A DNA stretch of 64,000 nucleotides, taken from the NCBI RefSeq assembly GCF_040530035.1, contig NZ_JBEWCD010000001.1:930001-994000 (forward strand). The letters run 5' to 3'. Numbering within the stretch: position 1 is the first letter of the stretch; each line of letters starts with the position of its first letter. Positions 7,374-16,864 of the stretch are shown in pieces. The position numbers and the translations under genes were made by a program. The notes beneath the pieces were generated by a model, which was given only the letters and a program-made list of their open reading frames with translations, was not told the origin of the DNA and searched no databases. The stretch comes from Roseibium sp. HPY-6 (lineage in GTDB: Bacteria; Pseudomonadota; Alphaproteobacteria; Rhizobiales; Stappiaceae).

Positions 7374-8618
7374 ATGAACCACGGTCTGTCCCGGCCGAAA
7401 AACCAAATCCGATGGCTCCTTCTGGAAGGTATCTCGCCGACCGCACGTAAAGTGCTTGAAAAAGCGGGTTACGCCAACGTGGAGGTCTTGCCGGGTGCGC
7501 TTGAAAAGGACGCGCTTATCGAGCGCATGCAGGACGTGCAGATCCTGGGCATCCGCTCGCGTACACAGGTAACCGAGGAGGTTCTGGAGGCTGCCAAGAG
7601 CCTTGTCGCGGTCGGCTGTTTTTCCGTCGGAACGAACCAGGTCGATCTCGACGGCACGCTCATGCGCGGCATCCCGGTTTTCAATGCACCGTTTTCAAAC
7701 ACACGTTCCGTCGCCGAACTGACAATTGCCGAAATCGTCATGCTGATGCGCGGCGTCTTTTCCAAATCGGCCGCCGCGCACGAGGGGCGTTGGCTGAAGA
7801 GTGCCGCAGGGTCTCACGAAATCCGTGGAAAGACGCTCGGCATTGTCGGCTACGGCAACATCGGAACGCAATTGTCCAATCTCGCTGAAGCGATGGGCAT
7901 GCGGGTGATCTATTTCGACATGGTCGACAAGCTGCAGCACGGCAACGTGGCGCCGACAGAAAGCCTCGATGCCTTGCTTGGTGAAGCCGACGTCGTTTCC
8001 CTGCATGTTCCCGATACGCGGGAGACCCAGAACATGTTCCGCGCCGAGCAGATCGGGAAGATGAAAAAAGGCGCATTCCTGATCAACAATGCACGCGGCA
8101 AGGTGATCGATATCGATGCGCTGGCCGAAGCCCTGAAGTCGGGCCATCTCGCAGGTGCGGCCATCGACGTCTTTCCGGTTGAGCCGAAATCCAACAAGGA
8201 TGAGTTCACCTCTCCCTTGCGCGGCCTCGACAACGTTATCCTGACACCGCATGTCGGCGGCTCGACGGAAGAGGCCCAGGCGCGGATCGGCGAAGAAGTT
8301 TCCAAGCGGCTTGTTGAGTATTCCGATGTCGGTTCCACGATCGGAGCTGTTGAATTCCCACAGGTCCAGTTGCCCAAAGGCACGGACGCGACACGCTTTA
8401 TCCAGGTGCACCACAATGCGCCGGGCGCAATGCGCACGCTTAACGACCTGTTTACGCGGCACGACCTCAACATCCACGCGCAGTTCATGCAATCGCATCA
8501 GGACATCGGCTATGTGGTTCTGGACGTGGACAGCCCGGTTGCAGACCCGGTCAGCATCCTGGAAGAGATCCGCAACCTGCCCAACACCATCCGTGCCAGG
8601 CTCCTGAATCGCGTGTAA
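7374..8618 (+). CDS. serA: D-3-phosphoglycerate dehydrogenase
   Basis: It oxidises 3-phosphoglycerate to 3-phosphohydroxypyruvate, the first step of serine synthesis. The 414-residue length matches the E. coli-type form (substrate domain, NAD domain, C-terminal ACT). Visible landmarks are the early GIRSRTQVT, the Rossmann GIVGYGNIGTQL, NNARGKVIDIDALAEAL with the catalytic Arg, DVFPVEP with the Glu, and TPHVGGSTEEAQ with the catalytic His. The ACT domain near 345-414 (HHNAPGAMRTLNDLFTRHDLNI) suggests serine feedback control. It stands alone before a strong terminator; serB is 46 kb away in this window. Confidence 0.96.
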   Translation: MNHGLSRPKNQIRWLLLEGISPTARKVLEKAGYANVEVLPGALEKDALIERMQDVQILGIRSRTQVTEEVLEAAKSLVAVGCFSVGTNQVDLDGTLMRGIPVFNAPFSNTRSVAELTIAEIVMLMRGVFSKSAAAHEGRWLKSAAGSHEIRGKTLGIVGYGNIGTQLSNLAEAMGMRVIYFDMVDKLQHGNVAPTESLDALLGEADVVSLHVPDTRETQNMFRAEQIGKMKKGAFLINNARGKVIDIDALAEALKSGHLAGAAIDVFPVEPKSNKDEFTSPLRGLDNVILTPHVGGSTEEAQARIGEEVSKRLVEYSDVGSTIGAVEFPQVQLPKGTDATRFIQVHHNAPGAMRTLNDLFTRHDLNIHAQFMQSHQDIGYVVLDVDSPVADPVSILEEIRNLPNTIRARLLNRV

Positions 8619-8641
8619 CGGAAACCTCGTCTATTTTCAGA

Positions 8642-8670
8642 AGCCCCGGCACAAACCGGGGCTTTTGTTT
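8642..8670 (+). terminator. Rho-independent terminator of serA
   Basis: AGCCCCGG and CCGGGGCT form an 8-bp stem, followed by TTTTGTTT. Confidence 0.9.
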
Positions 8671-8745
8671 GCCTGACATTGGCCTTTGTCAGCCGGCGCA
8701 TCGTTTTTCACGCGCGAGAGAGGAAGAAGTATCGGTAGCCGACCT

Positions 8746-9138
8746 TCAACGCTGACTGATCTCAACTGTCCACCATTTTGGCTGGCCGCTTCGAAATGAA
8801 TGCCCCTTAGGCACAAGTTCTGCGTCGTCAGGCTCATCGAAACTTCCAACCAGGAGAGCTACAGTCGGCGCATCGTCGATTGCTCCGAGGGTACTGCCGC
8901 ACATCGCGCAAAACGCCCTGCTGGATACCTTCGAGGAACGGTAGACAGAAGGCGCACCGCCCGGCCCCGTCCAAGAAACCGCCTTGCTTGGAAATTCCAC
9001 CCATGCTGCCGTAAGGGCTCCAGTATGCCGCCGGCACATCTCGCAGGAGCAGGTGTGGGGGTTTACTGCAAGTCCTTTGGCTTCAAATCGGATATGGCCG
9101 CACAGGCAGCCACCTGTGTAAGTCTTTGCGTCAACCAT
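8746..9138 (-). CDS. GFA/CENP-V family zinc protein
   Basis: A 130-residue protein with the metal-binding layout of the glutathione-dependent formaldehyde-activating fold: GGCLCGHIRFEA, then HTCSCEMCRRHTGA, then SRAFCAMCGSTLG. The three Cys clusters bind structural and catalytic zinc in this family. Annotated relatives are often called GFA or aldehyde-activating proteins, but few have a proven substrate. The ATG at 9138 (MVDAKTY) is preferred; the frame extends upstream to a TTG at 9183 with no clear ribosome site. Confidence 0.85.
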   Translation of the reverse strand: MVDAKTYTGGCLCGHIRFEAKGLAVNPHTCSCEMCRRHTGALTAAWVEFPSKAVSWTGPGGAPSVYRSSKVSSRAFCAMCGSTLGAIDDAPTVALLVGSFDEPDDAELVPKGHSFRSGQPKWWTVEISQR

Positions 9139-9335
9139 CAGCAAGGGTCCCGTCGTCAAACTGGGTTGGAGAGTGATCCTCAATCAGGATTTAGTCTGGT
9201 TTGAGCGGAACGCAAGACTGATTGCACGTCAGATAAAATACAACTTAACCAGCCCGTGACACATGCTTCCAACACAGCGTGTCAACACACGACGTTGTTG
9301 TACCGGCTGGACCGTGCGCATGATCAAAGCCCTTG

Positions 9336-9716
9336 TCAGCAGGAACATCCTGAAAAATCATTCTGGTTGTTCGGGCATACCAGTTCCTGCCTCGGAAATC
9401 CCATCCGGGCCTGAGCGAATTCGGCGAAAAATCCACCATTTGCCCAGCACCATTTGCCCTCGCCAAGGACGGTGCTGGACGCATCGCAGGCGCGGCCTAG
9501 GTAAAGCGTTTCCTTTTGACGGGTCACGGAAGACGCGGCACCGGCTTCATGGAACCGCGTTACCGGATATTGCGAACGCAAGACATAACCGGATTGATTG
9601 CAGCTCAACGACCAGCTGTGGTTGTCAGCGACATAGTCATACTCCTGCGCCATTGCGCCAAAGGACAAAAACATCAACCAAGCCAGTGTTGGAGGGACTC
9701 GTTTCATAAAGGACAT
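9336..9716 (-). CDS. Small secreted or periplasmic Cys-containing protein, unknown function
   Basis: The N-terminus MSFMKRVPPTLAWLMFLSFGAMAQ is a classic Sec signal peptide ending at AMA-QE. The mature part (about 100 residues) has six Cys, suggesting disulfides in the periplasm, and motifs WSLSCNQSGYVLRSQYPVTRF and LYLGRACDAS. Three in-frame ATGs (9731, 9716, 9707) leave the exact start unsettled. I do not recognise a named family. It is followed by the minus-strand end of the window's GFA-like gene after about 200 bases with no clear signal. Confidence 0.65.
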   Translation of the reverse strand: MSFMKRVPPTLAWLMFLSFGAMAQEYDYVADNHSWSLSCNQSGYVLRSQYPVTRFHEAGAASSVTRQKETLYLGRACDASSTVLGEGKWCWANGGFFAEFAQARMGFPRQELVCPNNQNDFSGCSC

Positions 9717-9897
9717 GACACACGCTCTCATGAAGCCTGAACGACAACAACCTTCATCTTAAAACTGCCCGAAGACAAAGCCAAACGCCACTGCTCAACC
9801 AGCTGAATGGAAACGGAGCCGTCCAGAGGCAATTTACCCAAACGCAAGCCGGAAACAGTGCGCTCTAAAGGTCCGTGGGACAAGCATTCAGGTACAC

Positions 9898-10533
9898 TCA
9901 GTCCGCATCTGCGAGGCTTGTTTCTACTTTATAACCAGCGGCGAGGACGGCGACTGTCGGCGCTGGCGTCAAAACCGTAACAGGCGCGTTTCGGAGATGG
10001 TCAAAAGAAATCCCCGTGCCGTAACGACCGTTTTCGTATGGAAAAAGAGAGCCATCCAGAATCTGATGCGGCCGCCCTTCCGTCAAAACAAACGTATGGT
10101 TTGGCAGGTCACTCAAAAGCGACTGGTGACGAACCTGAACGCGGTTGCGTTTCGTGCGTGCCGAATGCAAAACCGCATCCATCTCCTTGTGTCCCGGCCT
10201 TTGGCCGTGCGCTTTCGTCCAGGCCTCAAGCCAGGCCCTATAAGCCTTCGGCCTGCAATAGGCACAGGGCCGGTGTCCAGCGGCAAGGGCGATCGCCTCG
10301 TCCAGGAAAAACAGCGGTGTCCATCCCCTTGCCGGTTGCGGTCCGTGGTATCGGCCACGCGGATGGACCAGATCGCAGACAATCCAGTGCTGGTGTTTCC
10401 ACCTGGACGTGCCCAGCCGGCCGTGTTCGTCAAATGTCAGAATGCCCCGGTTGCCGGTAAACGCGCCTCGAAAGGGTGCGGAAACGATTTCTCCAGTTGG
10501 CAAAACCCGATTCTGCAGATGTGCTCGTGCCAC
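9898..10533 (-). CDS. Conserved hypothetical protein with an HRPCAYCRP motif
   Basis: About 211 residues from a GTG at 10533, which follows GGAAGAG; an upstream open extension looks non-coding. The layout LQNRVLPTGEIV, RGAFTGNRGIL, WIVCDLV, FLDEAIALAAGHRPCAYCRP matches a widespread but, to my knowledge, uncharacterised proteobacterial family whose members begin near the NRVxPxGEI segment. The HRPCxxCR signature could bind a metal, but no function can be given. It lies 108 bases downstream of a probable Zur-controlled GTPase-DUF1826 pair on the same strand and might be co-transcribed. Confidence 0.75.
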   Translation of the reverse strand: MARAHLQNRVLPTGEIVSAPFRGAFTGNRGILTFDEHGRLGTSRWKHQHWIVCDLVHPRGRYHGPQPARGWTPLFFLDEAIALAAGHRPCAYCRPKAYRAWLEAWTKAHGQRPGHKEMDAVLHSARTKRNRVQVRHQSLLSDLPNHTFVLTEGRPHQILDGSLFPYENGRYGTGISFDHLRNAPVTVLTPAPTVAVLAAGYKVETSLADAD

Positions 10534-10640
10534 GCTCTTCCGTCCTTGATTGAAACTTTGACCGGAAGCAACGCTATACGGCTGGTAAGCCCCACCGCAA
10601 ACAGAATACGTTTGCAGTGGCACAAATCACGACAGCCTAT

Positions 10641-11270
10641 TCACTCCATGGGATCGATCACCAGAAGCAGCCGATGTCCACTCAAAGGTTCCGGATCAGG
10701 TGAGCGGTGAAAGAGGCCGGTACGTTCTTCGCCAGGCCACGCACCGCCCCGGAACAGCGCAACCGCACCGCGCGTCACTTGCCGAACAGATTGCTGGTCG
10801 TTCTCGTGTCCCATCGGAACATATTCTGTTCCTTTGCCGCGATAAGTGCAGAGAAGCCGCGCCGGAACATTGTCGACATGGAATTTCGGACACATCACCT
10901 CGTCCGAGACGTCCAGCCGCACCCGCACCTGACGTACCTTAAGCGACTTTGCCAGCATCATGGCAAGGGCGCCGACATCACCTGTGAGCATGTCCATTTC
11001 CGGACTTTTTGGCACATTTGCCTGTTCGCAAGCGGCAATCGCTGCAGCTTCGGCAAGGTGCACCGGAACAATGGTGCGGAGCTCAGGCAACTGCTCAAAA
11101 GGCAAGGCATCGATCCAGCTTTGAAAGGCCTGATCGCAGGCACGTGTCCAGATGGTTGCTGCAACGCCGGGCGCGTCGATTTCGGCTAGAATATCCGGCT
11201 CGCGGCCCATGAGGACATTCCGGGCTTTTGCCCGGAGCGGCCGGTGTGCTTCCGTTTCCGCAAGGCTCAT
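10641..11270 (-). CDS. DUF1826 domain protein
   Basis: A 209-residue protein with DUF1826 hallmarks: [19 protein letters not shown] at the N-terminus, [47 protein letters not shown], and a C-terminal LLLVIDP. Its ATG (11268-11270) overlaps the stop of the upstream GTPase as ATGA, so translation is coupled. DUF1826 genes commonly accompany COG0523 GTPases in zinc-limitation regulons of alphaproteobacteria. Conserved Cys/His near KFHVDN could bind metal. Biochemical role unknown. Confidence 0.88.
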   Translation of the reverse strand: MSLAETEAHRPLRAKARNVLMGREPDILAEIDAPGVAATIWTRACDQAFQSWIDALPFEQLPELRTIVPVHLAEAAAIAACEQANVPKSPEMDMLTGDVGALAMMLAKSLKVRQVRVRLDVSDEVMCPKFHVDNVPARLLCTYRGKGTEYVPMGHENDQQSVRQVTRGAVALFRGGAWPGEERTGLFHRSPDPEPLSGHRLLLVIDPME

Positions 11271-12481
11271 GCTGCCTGCTCCGCCATCCGGAAAGCAGGA
11301 AAGGGATCCGGCAGATCGGCAAATGCCGCAAGATCGTTGCCGCTTTCTTCGGTGATCAGGCATGCGTCGAGCCGGCTGCGGAGTTCGGGCCAGTCAATCC
11401 CGGCACCGATAAAGACGATTTCCTGCCGGCGGTCTCCAAAGGGTTCGGCCCAGTGGGATCTCGCATAAGCATGTGCGCGCTCGTCATCAGGCCAGCGCTC
11501 TATGGGAACCGAGGCCCACCAGGTTCCGAGCGGAGACACGCTGGAAAGAGCTCCAGCCAGCGAAAATTCGATCACCCATTCCGGACGGCTGCCGATCCAG
11601 AAATGACCCTTGGCCCGAATGACACCCGGCATTGGGCCGTTCAAAAGCGCGTGGACCTTTTGCGGGTCGAATGGGCGTCTTGCCCGGTAGACATAGGACG
11701 CAACGCCATACTCTTCTGTTTCCGGAACGTGATCCGCAAAGCCGTAGAGTTCTTTCGCCCACATAGGATGCTCATGCGCTTTTTCAAAATTGAAGAGACG
11801 CGTGTTCAGAATATCTGCGGGTGGAATCTCGCTATAGTCGGTTTCCAGGATCCTGGCATCCGCGTTGAGGCTGCGAATGATCTTGCGTGCGGCATCCACC
11901 TGAGCCGGTGTCGCAGCGCTTACCTTGTTCAGGATAACCACATCCGAAAACTCAATCTGGTCGGTCAATAGGTGCACCAGTGTGCGCTCGTCTTCTTCTC
12001 CGAGGGTTTCGCCCCGGTCGCTCAGGAAATCATGGCTGGAGAAGTCTTTCAGCAAATTGACGGCATCGACGACCGTGACCATCGTATCCAGCCTGGCCAC
12101 ATCGGACAGGCTCTCCCCGTGTTCATCCCGAAACTCGAAAGTCGCGGCAACCGGCAGCGGTTCGGAGATCCCGGTCGATTCAATCAGCAGGTAGTCGAAC
12201 TTTCCTTCTTCGGAAAGACGCCGGACCTCGTTGAGGAGATCGTCCCGCAACGTGCAGCATATGCACCCGTTGGACATTTCGACGAGTGTCTCGTCGGTCT
12301 TGCTCAGTTCCGCCCCCCCGGCTCGCACCAGATCCGCGTCGATATTGACCTCCGACATGTCATTGACGATGACGGCGACCTTCAGGTTGTCGCGGTTGTT
12401 CAGGACGCGATTGAGTAATGTGGTTTTCCCGGCTCCGAGAAATCCGGACAGGACCGTTACCGGCAAACGAGTATCAGTCAT
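11267..12481 (-). CDS. G3E GTPase, COG0523 (ZigA/YciC-like putative zinc chaperone)
   Basis: A 404-residue P-loop metallochaperone. Visible motifs are Walker [12 protein letters not shown], the metal-binding [11 protein letters not shown] (CxCC), and [12 protein letters not shown], plus a C-terminal CobW_C region. COG0523 members under Zur are thought to deliver zinc under starvation. The ATG at 12481 follows GGAGAGG. A perfect GTAATGT-TATT-ACATTAC palindrome 22 bases upstream overlaps the -10 box, matching alphaproteobacterial Zur boxes, so induction under zinc limitation is likely. Its stop overlaps the DUF1826 start. A cobalamin-linked CobW role is less likely because no cob genes are nearby. 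Confidence 0.9.
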   Translation of the reverse strand: MTDTRLPVTVLSGFLGAGKTTLLNRVLNNRDNLKVAVIVNDMSEVNIDADLVRAGGAELSKTDETLVEMSNGCICCTLRDDLLNEVRRLSEEGKFDYLLIESTGISEPLPVAATFEFRDEHGESLSDVARLDTMVTVVDAVNLLKDFSSHDFLSDRGETLGEEDERTLVHLLTDQIEFSDVVILNKVSAATPAQVDAARKIIRSLNADARILETDYSEIPPADILNTRLFNFEKAHEHPMWAKELYGFADHVPETEEYGVASYVYRARRPFDPQKVHALLNGPMPGVIRAKGHFWIGSRPEWVIEFSLAGALSSVSPLGTWWASVPIERWPDDERAHAYARSHWAEPFGDRRQEIVFIGAGIDWPELRSRLDACLITEESGNDLAAFADLPDPFPAFRMAEQAA

Positions 12482-12502
12482 CACCTCTCCATACGCTGAT
12501 TT

Positions 12503-12520
12503 GTAATGTTATTACATTAC
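12503..12520 (-). promoter_or_regulatory. Probable Zur box at the promoter of the GTPase-DUF1826 operon
   Basis: Perfect inverted repeat GTAATGT-TATT-ACATTAC. On the minus strand TTGAGT (12531-12536) and TAATAA (12509-12514) are 16 bases apart and fit -35/-10, with the -10 inside the palindrome. The sequence resembles known alphaproteobacterial Zur sites. Assignment is by similarity and context. Confidence 0.75.
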
Positions 12521-12701
12521 CGGAGAACATACTCAATTTTGAGCGCATGACAAGAAGGCGGTTTGTTTGCAACAAGGATCCCCACCTTTAACGGCAACTG
12601 TGGAGCCGCGACGATAAGCACATGGACCAGGATGGGGCAGTTGCGTCATGCTTGTACCACGCCGTCAGTCCGGCCCAGAACATGAAAAGGAACCCGGTTA
12701 C

Positions 12702-13109
12702 GTGTCACAGCTTTCAGGAACACAGAACCTGATCGTCTTTGACGATATCTGCATCATTTGTTCGGGTTTTGCGCGTTTCATGGCCCATCGCGACAGATCA
12801 GCAGGTTTCCGTTTCGTCCGTGCCCGATCCGAAACCGGGCGTGCGCTATATCAGAAATTTGACCTGGACCCGGACCTCCTCGAAACCAACATCGTGATTC
12901 TGGACGGCAAGGCCTATACGAAGATGGCCTCGTTCGCTGCAGCCATGCGAAGCGTCGGAGGACCTTGGGCGCTGCTTGCAGTCATCGACTTTTTACCCAA
13001 TGTCATAACCGACTGGCTGTACGACCGCATTGCCCGAAACCGGTTTGCATTCGGCAAAAGATCATGCCCCCTTCCCTCAAAGGAATTGAAGGATCGGATC
13101 GTTGACTAA
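12702..13109 (+). CDS. DCC-family thiol-disulfide oxidoreductase-like protein (DUF393)
   Basis: About 135 residues with the family's N-terminal FDDICIICSGF (DxxCxxC), close to the usual FDGxCxxC thioredoxin-like signature. It is followed by FRFVRARSETGRAL, IVILDGKAYTKMASFAAAMRSVGG and a C-terminal CPLPSKE. The GTG at 12702 is chosen for AAAAGGA about 10 bases upstream; an in-frame ATG exists at 12648. A DUF4166 gene follows, a pairing I recall as common in alphaproteobacteria. Substrate unknown. Confidence 0.82.
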   Translation: MSQLSGTQNLIVFDDICIICSGFARFMAHRDRSAGFRFVRARSETGRALYQKFDLDPDLLETNIVILDGKAYTKMASFAAAMRSVGGPWALLAVIDFLPNVITDWLYDRIARNRFAFGKRSCPLPSKELKDRIVD

Positions 13110-13181
13110 GCGCATCCGCTCCGAAAGCTTAGGCTTGGATCTGGATCGTGCTGCCGGTTTCGGTAGCAGAGGGCAACAGAA

Positions 13182-13766
13182 TTGAATGCGAAACCGGACA
13201 TGAGCGCCCAGGAAAGCCAGAGCCTGTTTCGGCGGGCGCTCGGGCACGAGTTCGACAAGCTTCCCGCGACGGTGCGCGCTCTTCACAGCGTTGTGGGCAA
13301 ACATGACTGGATTGGAGAGGCCAGAGTAACGCGCGGGTCTTCAGTGCTGGGCAAACTTGTCTGCCGGCTGATCGGCTTTCCGCCAGAATCCAAACAAACA
13401 CCAGTGTCCGTCACAATCGAGAGACAGCAGGACGCTGAAATCTGGCATCGTGATTTCGGCGGCAAGTGCTTCTCCTCCACGCTTACGCTTAGGAACGATC
13501 AGAGCCGCGGTCACGTTTATGAACGTTTCGGACTAATGAAATTCAATATCGACCTGACATTCGATGGCGAAAGACTGCATTTTCCCGTCACTCGCGCAAG
13601 CTTGCTCGGTATCCCTCTGCCAGGCTGGCTGCTGCCGAGAAGCGAAGCGACTGAGTTTCAGGACAACGGTCGTTTCAACTTCGATGTCATGGTCTCGCTC
13701 CCTGGCATAGGCCAACTGGTCCGCTACCAGGGCTTCCTGATCGCTACGTCTCGACCCGGCACCTAG
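13182..13766 (+). CDS. DUF4166 domain protein
   Basis: A 194-residue protein with DUF4166 features: FRRALGHEFDKLPATVRALHS, RVTRGSSVLGKLVCRLIGFP, VSVTIERQQDAEIWHRDFGGK, and a C-terminal LPGWLLPRSEA. DUF4166 occurs alone or fused to saccharopine dehydrogenase-like proteins; its role is not known to me. The start is taken as TTG 13182 behind GAGGG; ATG 13200 is an alternative. It is 72 bases after the DCC gene on the same strand. Confidence 0.78.
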   Translation: MNAKPDMSAQESQSLFRRALGHEFDKLPATVRALHSVVGKHDWIGEARVTRGSSVLGKLVCRLIGFPPESKQTPVSVTIERQQDAEIWHRDFGGKCFSSTLTLRNDQSRGHVYERFGLMKFNIDLTFDGERLHFPVTRASLLGIPLPGWLLPRSEATEFQDNGRFNFDVMVSLPGIGQLVRYQGFLIATSRPGT

Positions 13767-13915
13767 CGTCGCAAGGAATTGATTGCCAAACGCCATACCA
13801 ACCCTCATAGGCAATCCAGGCCTGCCTCAACTGCACATAAAACACAGAAACCCTCCGAACGCTCTCCTGGAATGCGAACTATCAAGTTTGCGGTTCAATC
13901 GTATCGGGAGGCCAC

Positions 13916-14401
13916 ATGTTGCACGAATTCTCTCAGGCGCGGCACTGGCTGGTGCAAGACAAGTTTCGCTTCATCGTTTTTCTGGAAGTTGCGGCTGCCG
14001 GGTTTCTGGTCGCTCTCATGCTGGCGGAGGAACTAGGTTTTGGACAGTCGGGCCATGATCTTCAGCCTTCACCGATGAAAATAGCGTCGCTGGCAGCGGC
14101 CGGTGGGGCTGTTTCCGGTTTGCTTCTGTCCGGATGGTTCGGTCGGGCTGGAATTGCCGGATGGGGCTTCGCGGTTTTGGCGTCAGTGCTTTCACCCGTT
14201 TTGGCCGGTGCGATTGGTGGATCACTTGTGGCACCAGGCCTAGGGACGGTTTGGGGGGCAATAATGCCGATGTTGCTCTTTGTCCATCTGAAACCTTTCG
14301 CGGTCTGGCTGGGGTGCCTTTTCATCATCCACCTTCACGTCCGGCATCTGCGCCGAAGGGACCTGGATCAGAACAAAATTGGCCCAAGTGTTTTTGAATG
14401 A
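13916..14401 (+). CDS. Small inner-membrane protein, unknown function
   Basis: 161 residues with about four hydrophobic segments (roughly 17-40, 58-76, 82-105, 113-140) and a basic tail HVRHLRRRDLDQ. The second and third are Gly/Ala-rich, like small-residue packing helices. The ATG is well supported by GGGAGG 7 bases upstream. I recognise no named family. It stands alone between DUF4166 and pdxJ. Confidence 0.7.
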   Translation: MLHEFSQARHWLVQDKFRFIVFLEVAAAGFLVALMLAEELGFGQSGHDLQPSPMKIASLAAAGGAVSGLLLSGWFGRAGIAGWGFAVLASVLSPVLAGAIGGSLVAPGLGTVWGAIMPMLLFVHLKPFAVWLGCLFIIHLHVRHLRRRDLDQNKIGPSVFE

Positions 14402-14648
14402 TCGCAAACACCTCACAAACAGATTTGACGAACGGGTAGTCATGATCGGCCCTTAAGACGGGCGAACGATCAATGAAAGCTCTCATTTAATGGGCTTCAG
14501 ATCGGAGACAAACAGGCGGAAACGGCGCTGAAAACATTGTCCCTAGAGACAATATCCCGTTTGACTTCAAAGGCTTTTGAAACAATGTTGCAATCCCGAC
14601 CCAAATTATTGAATCGGATTGTGAACCGCCTCAACCGGACTCTCAGCC

Positions 14649-15398
14649 ATGTCTGCCGTCTCACGCCTTTCAGTCAACGTCAATGCCATCGCCATGCTGC
14701 GAAACCGTCGCGATTTGCCCTGGCCGAGCGTGACCGGTCTTGCTGCCATTGCCATGGACGCCGGCGCTAAAGGCATCACCGTGCATCCGCGTCCGGACGA
14801 ACGGCATATCCGCAAGACCGACGTCTTCGAACTTGCTGAGCTGATCGAGGACAGGTTCCCCAACAAGGAGCTGTGCCTGGAGGGATATCCATCCGAGGAC
14901 TTCATGCGGCTGGTGGAAGAAGCCAGACCGGAACAGGTCCTGTTCGTTCCGGACGATCCGGAGCAGACAACCTCCGATCACGGGTGGGATTTCACCGGCG
15001 ACATCGGCCTGCTTGAAACGGCGATCGCCGCCTCCAAGGAATGGGCCGTCAGCGTGTCACTATTCTGCGACCCGGATCCGGCTGCCCCCGAGCACGCCGC
15101 CCGCATTGGCGCGGAACGGATCGAGATTTATACCGGCCCCTATGGAGCCTGCTACGACGACAAGGTCACGGCGGAAAGGGAACTGGAACGCATCGAACTG
15201 ACCGCATCTGCCGCCCGCGAATGCGGCCTTGGTGTCAACGCCGGGCACGACCTGACCGTTGAGAATATCCCGGCCCTCATCGCCAGGGCGCCCTTTATCC
15301 GGGAAATGTCCATCGGACACGGCTTTACCGCCGATGCCCTGATTTACGGATTTGCCGAGAGCGTCAAAAGGTTCCGCAAAGCGATGGGTGAAGTCTGA
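14649..15398 (+). CDS. pdxJ: Pyridoxine 5'-phosphate synthase
   Basis: It condenses 1-deoxyxylulose 5-phosphate with 3-amino-2-oxopropyl phosphate to pyridoxine phosphate, the last ring-forming step of de novo vitamin B6 synthesis. At 249 residues it has normal length. PdxJ motifs are present in order: LSVNVNAIAMLRNRR, GITVHPRPDERHI, ELCLEGYPSEDF, GLGVNAGHDLT and REMSIGHGFTADAL. An HD-domain gene begins directly after its stop (TGAATG), so the two form an operon. Confidence 0.95.
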   Translation: MSAVSRLSVNVNAIAMLRNRRDLPWPSVTGLAAIAMDAGAKGITVHPRPDERHIRKTDVFELAELIEDRFPNKELCLEGYPSEDFMRLVEEARPEQVLFVPDDPEQTTSDHGWDFTGDIGLLETAIAASKEWAVSVSLFCDPDPAAPEHAARIGAERIEIYTGPYGACYDDKVTAERELERIELTASAARECGLGVNAGHDLTVENIPALIARAPFIREMSIGHGFTADALIYGFAESVKRFRKAMGEV

Positions 15399-15983
15399 AT
15401 GCCTGATGCGCTTGAACGTCAGGTCGCCTTCCTGCTTGAAGCCGACAAGCTGAAGGAGGTCGTCCGCCTCAATCAGCTTGCCAGCGGCACGCGAAGGGAA
15501 GGAACCGCAGAGCACTGCTGGCACGTTATCCTCCAGACATTGACCTTCGCAGATCACGCCCCGGACGGCACCGACATTCACCACGTGATCAAGCTCCTCA
15601 CAGTTCACGACCTCGTCGAGATCGATGCGGGAGATCACTGGGTGGACGACACCAATTACGCTGCGGTCAAAGCCCGGGAAACCGCAGCGGCCGAACGTCT
15701 GTTTGCGCTGCTCCCGGAGGCACAAGGGGCGGAATTCAAGGCTCTCTGGCTTGAATTTGAAGCCAATGAAACAGACGAAGCGCGATTTGCAAACGCCATG
15801 GATGCCCTGCATCCGATGGTGCTTGTGTTCGCGTCAGGCCTGGAAGACCCGACCCATGCCCCAATTTCCGTGGCTGACTTGCGCGAAACCAAGGAAGCCC
15901 GCCTCAGCCCCTTTCCACAACTTTGGGAATATGCCCAGGGCCTTCTGGATCAAGCCGTGAAGGCAGGCCGCCTTCTGCCTTGA
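15399..15983 (+). CDS. HD-domain phosphohydrolase (YfbR/HDDC2-like)
   Basis: A 194-residue metal-dependent HD protein. The first His is in AEHCWHVILQTLTFADHA, the HD doublet in LLTVHDLVEIDAGDHW, and a later Asp in the NAMDALHPMVLVF helix. Relatives include 5'-deoxynucleotidases, so nucleotide hydrolysis is a reasonable but unproven guess. Its ATG abuts the pdxJ stop with no spacer, implying translational coupling. Confidence 0.85.
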   Translation: MPDALERQVAFLLEADKLKEVVRLNQLASGTRREGTAEHCWHVILQTLTFADHAPDGTDIHHVIKLLTVHDLVEIDAGDHWVDDTNYAAVKARETAAAERLFALLPEAQGAEFKALWLEFEANETDEARFANAMDALHPMVLVFASGLEDPTHAPISVADLRETKEARLSPFPQLWEYAQGLLDQAVKAGRLLP

Positions 15984-16036
15984 TCCGCTCCTCGACTGCC
16001 GCTTCAAGCGGTCCCGCCTGATAGAGGAATTCCAGT

Positions 16037-16660
16037 ATGTCGTTTGAACTCTGGCTTGTGTTCATTGCCGTCTCCCTTTTGCCCGCCATCAGCCCAGGCC
16101 CGGGTGTCATGCTTGCCATCAGCAACACGCTACGCTTCGGAAGAAACGCAACGCTTGCGTCGGCGACGGGCAATGCCGCAGGTCTTGTCATCATCGGGTA
16201 TGCGGTTGCCTTCGGTTTCGGTGCGCTGATGGCAACCTCAGCGTTGGCTTTTACCGTGCTGAAGTTCATCGGCGCAGCCTATCTGATTTATCTCGGCCTG
16301 AAGATCTGGCGCGACAAATCGGGGTTCCACGTCACCGACACCAGCCAGGCAGCTGGCAAGAGCGGCTGGAAGCTTTTCCTGGAGGCTCTGCTTGTTTCCG
16401 TCACCAATCCGAAGGCGATCCTTGTGATCACCGCCCTCTTCCCGCAATTCATGCGCTCCGGCAGGATCGACATGCTGGAAATCAGCATCCTCTCCTTCAC
16501 CTACGCGATCCTGTGCTTCGCCAACCATGCGTTTATCGCCTTCGCCGGCAGTCATCTGCGCCGGTTCCTGACGTCCGCGAAGCGCGCAAGATGGGTCCGG
16601 CGCATCACCGGCGGCCTGTTTGTCGGTTTCGGGTCCGCATTGGCAACAGCGAGCCGATGA
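16037..16660 (+). CDS. LysE/RhtB-family amino-acid exporter
   Basis: A 207-residue six-helix inner-membrane protein. The N-terminus ELWLVFIAVSLLPAISPGPGVMLAISNTLRFGRN is the family signature (PGP motif). FIGAAYLIYLGLKIWRDK and EALLVSVTNPKAILVITALFPQF are equally typical. The start follows GAGGAA by 7 bases. Substrate (amino acid or homoserine lactone) cannot be told from sequence. Confidence 0.9.
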   Translation: MSFELWLVFIAVSLLPAISPGPGVMLAISNTLRFGRNATLASATGNAAGLVIIGYAVAFGFGALMATSALAFTVLKFIGAAYLIYLGLKIWRDKSGFHVTDTSQAAGKSGWKLFLEALLVSVTNPKAILVITALFPQFMRSGRIDMLEISILSFTYAILCFANHAFIAFAGSHLRRFLTSAKRARWVRRITGGLFVGFGSALATASR

Positions 16661-16864
16661 CTAGGCGTCTCGGGGCGGCAATGCGGCATTAGGCCTATTC
16701 CAAAAAAGATGCCGCGAAAGTTTGGGCGGCGTGGGAGAGCATTCGGTCGCGCAACAGGCAGCGGAGCGAAGCTTCTCACTCGAAAATCTTGAGCAGTGTA
16801 GAGCTGAATAGTCACGCGGCGCCTGGTAGTCTATCGCCGAGATACGTTTCGAGAGTACTTCTCA

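Noticed and set aside
7695..8498. Open frame opposite serA
   Set aside because: Complementary-strand shadow of serA.
15060..15812. Open frame opposite pdxJ and the HD gene
   Set aside because: Spans two well-identified plus-strand genes; no family resemblance.
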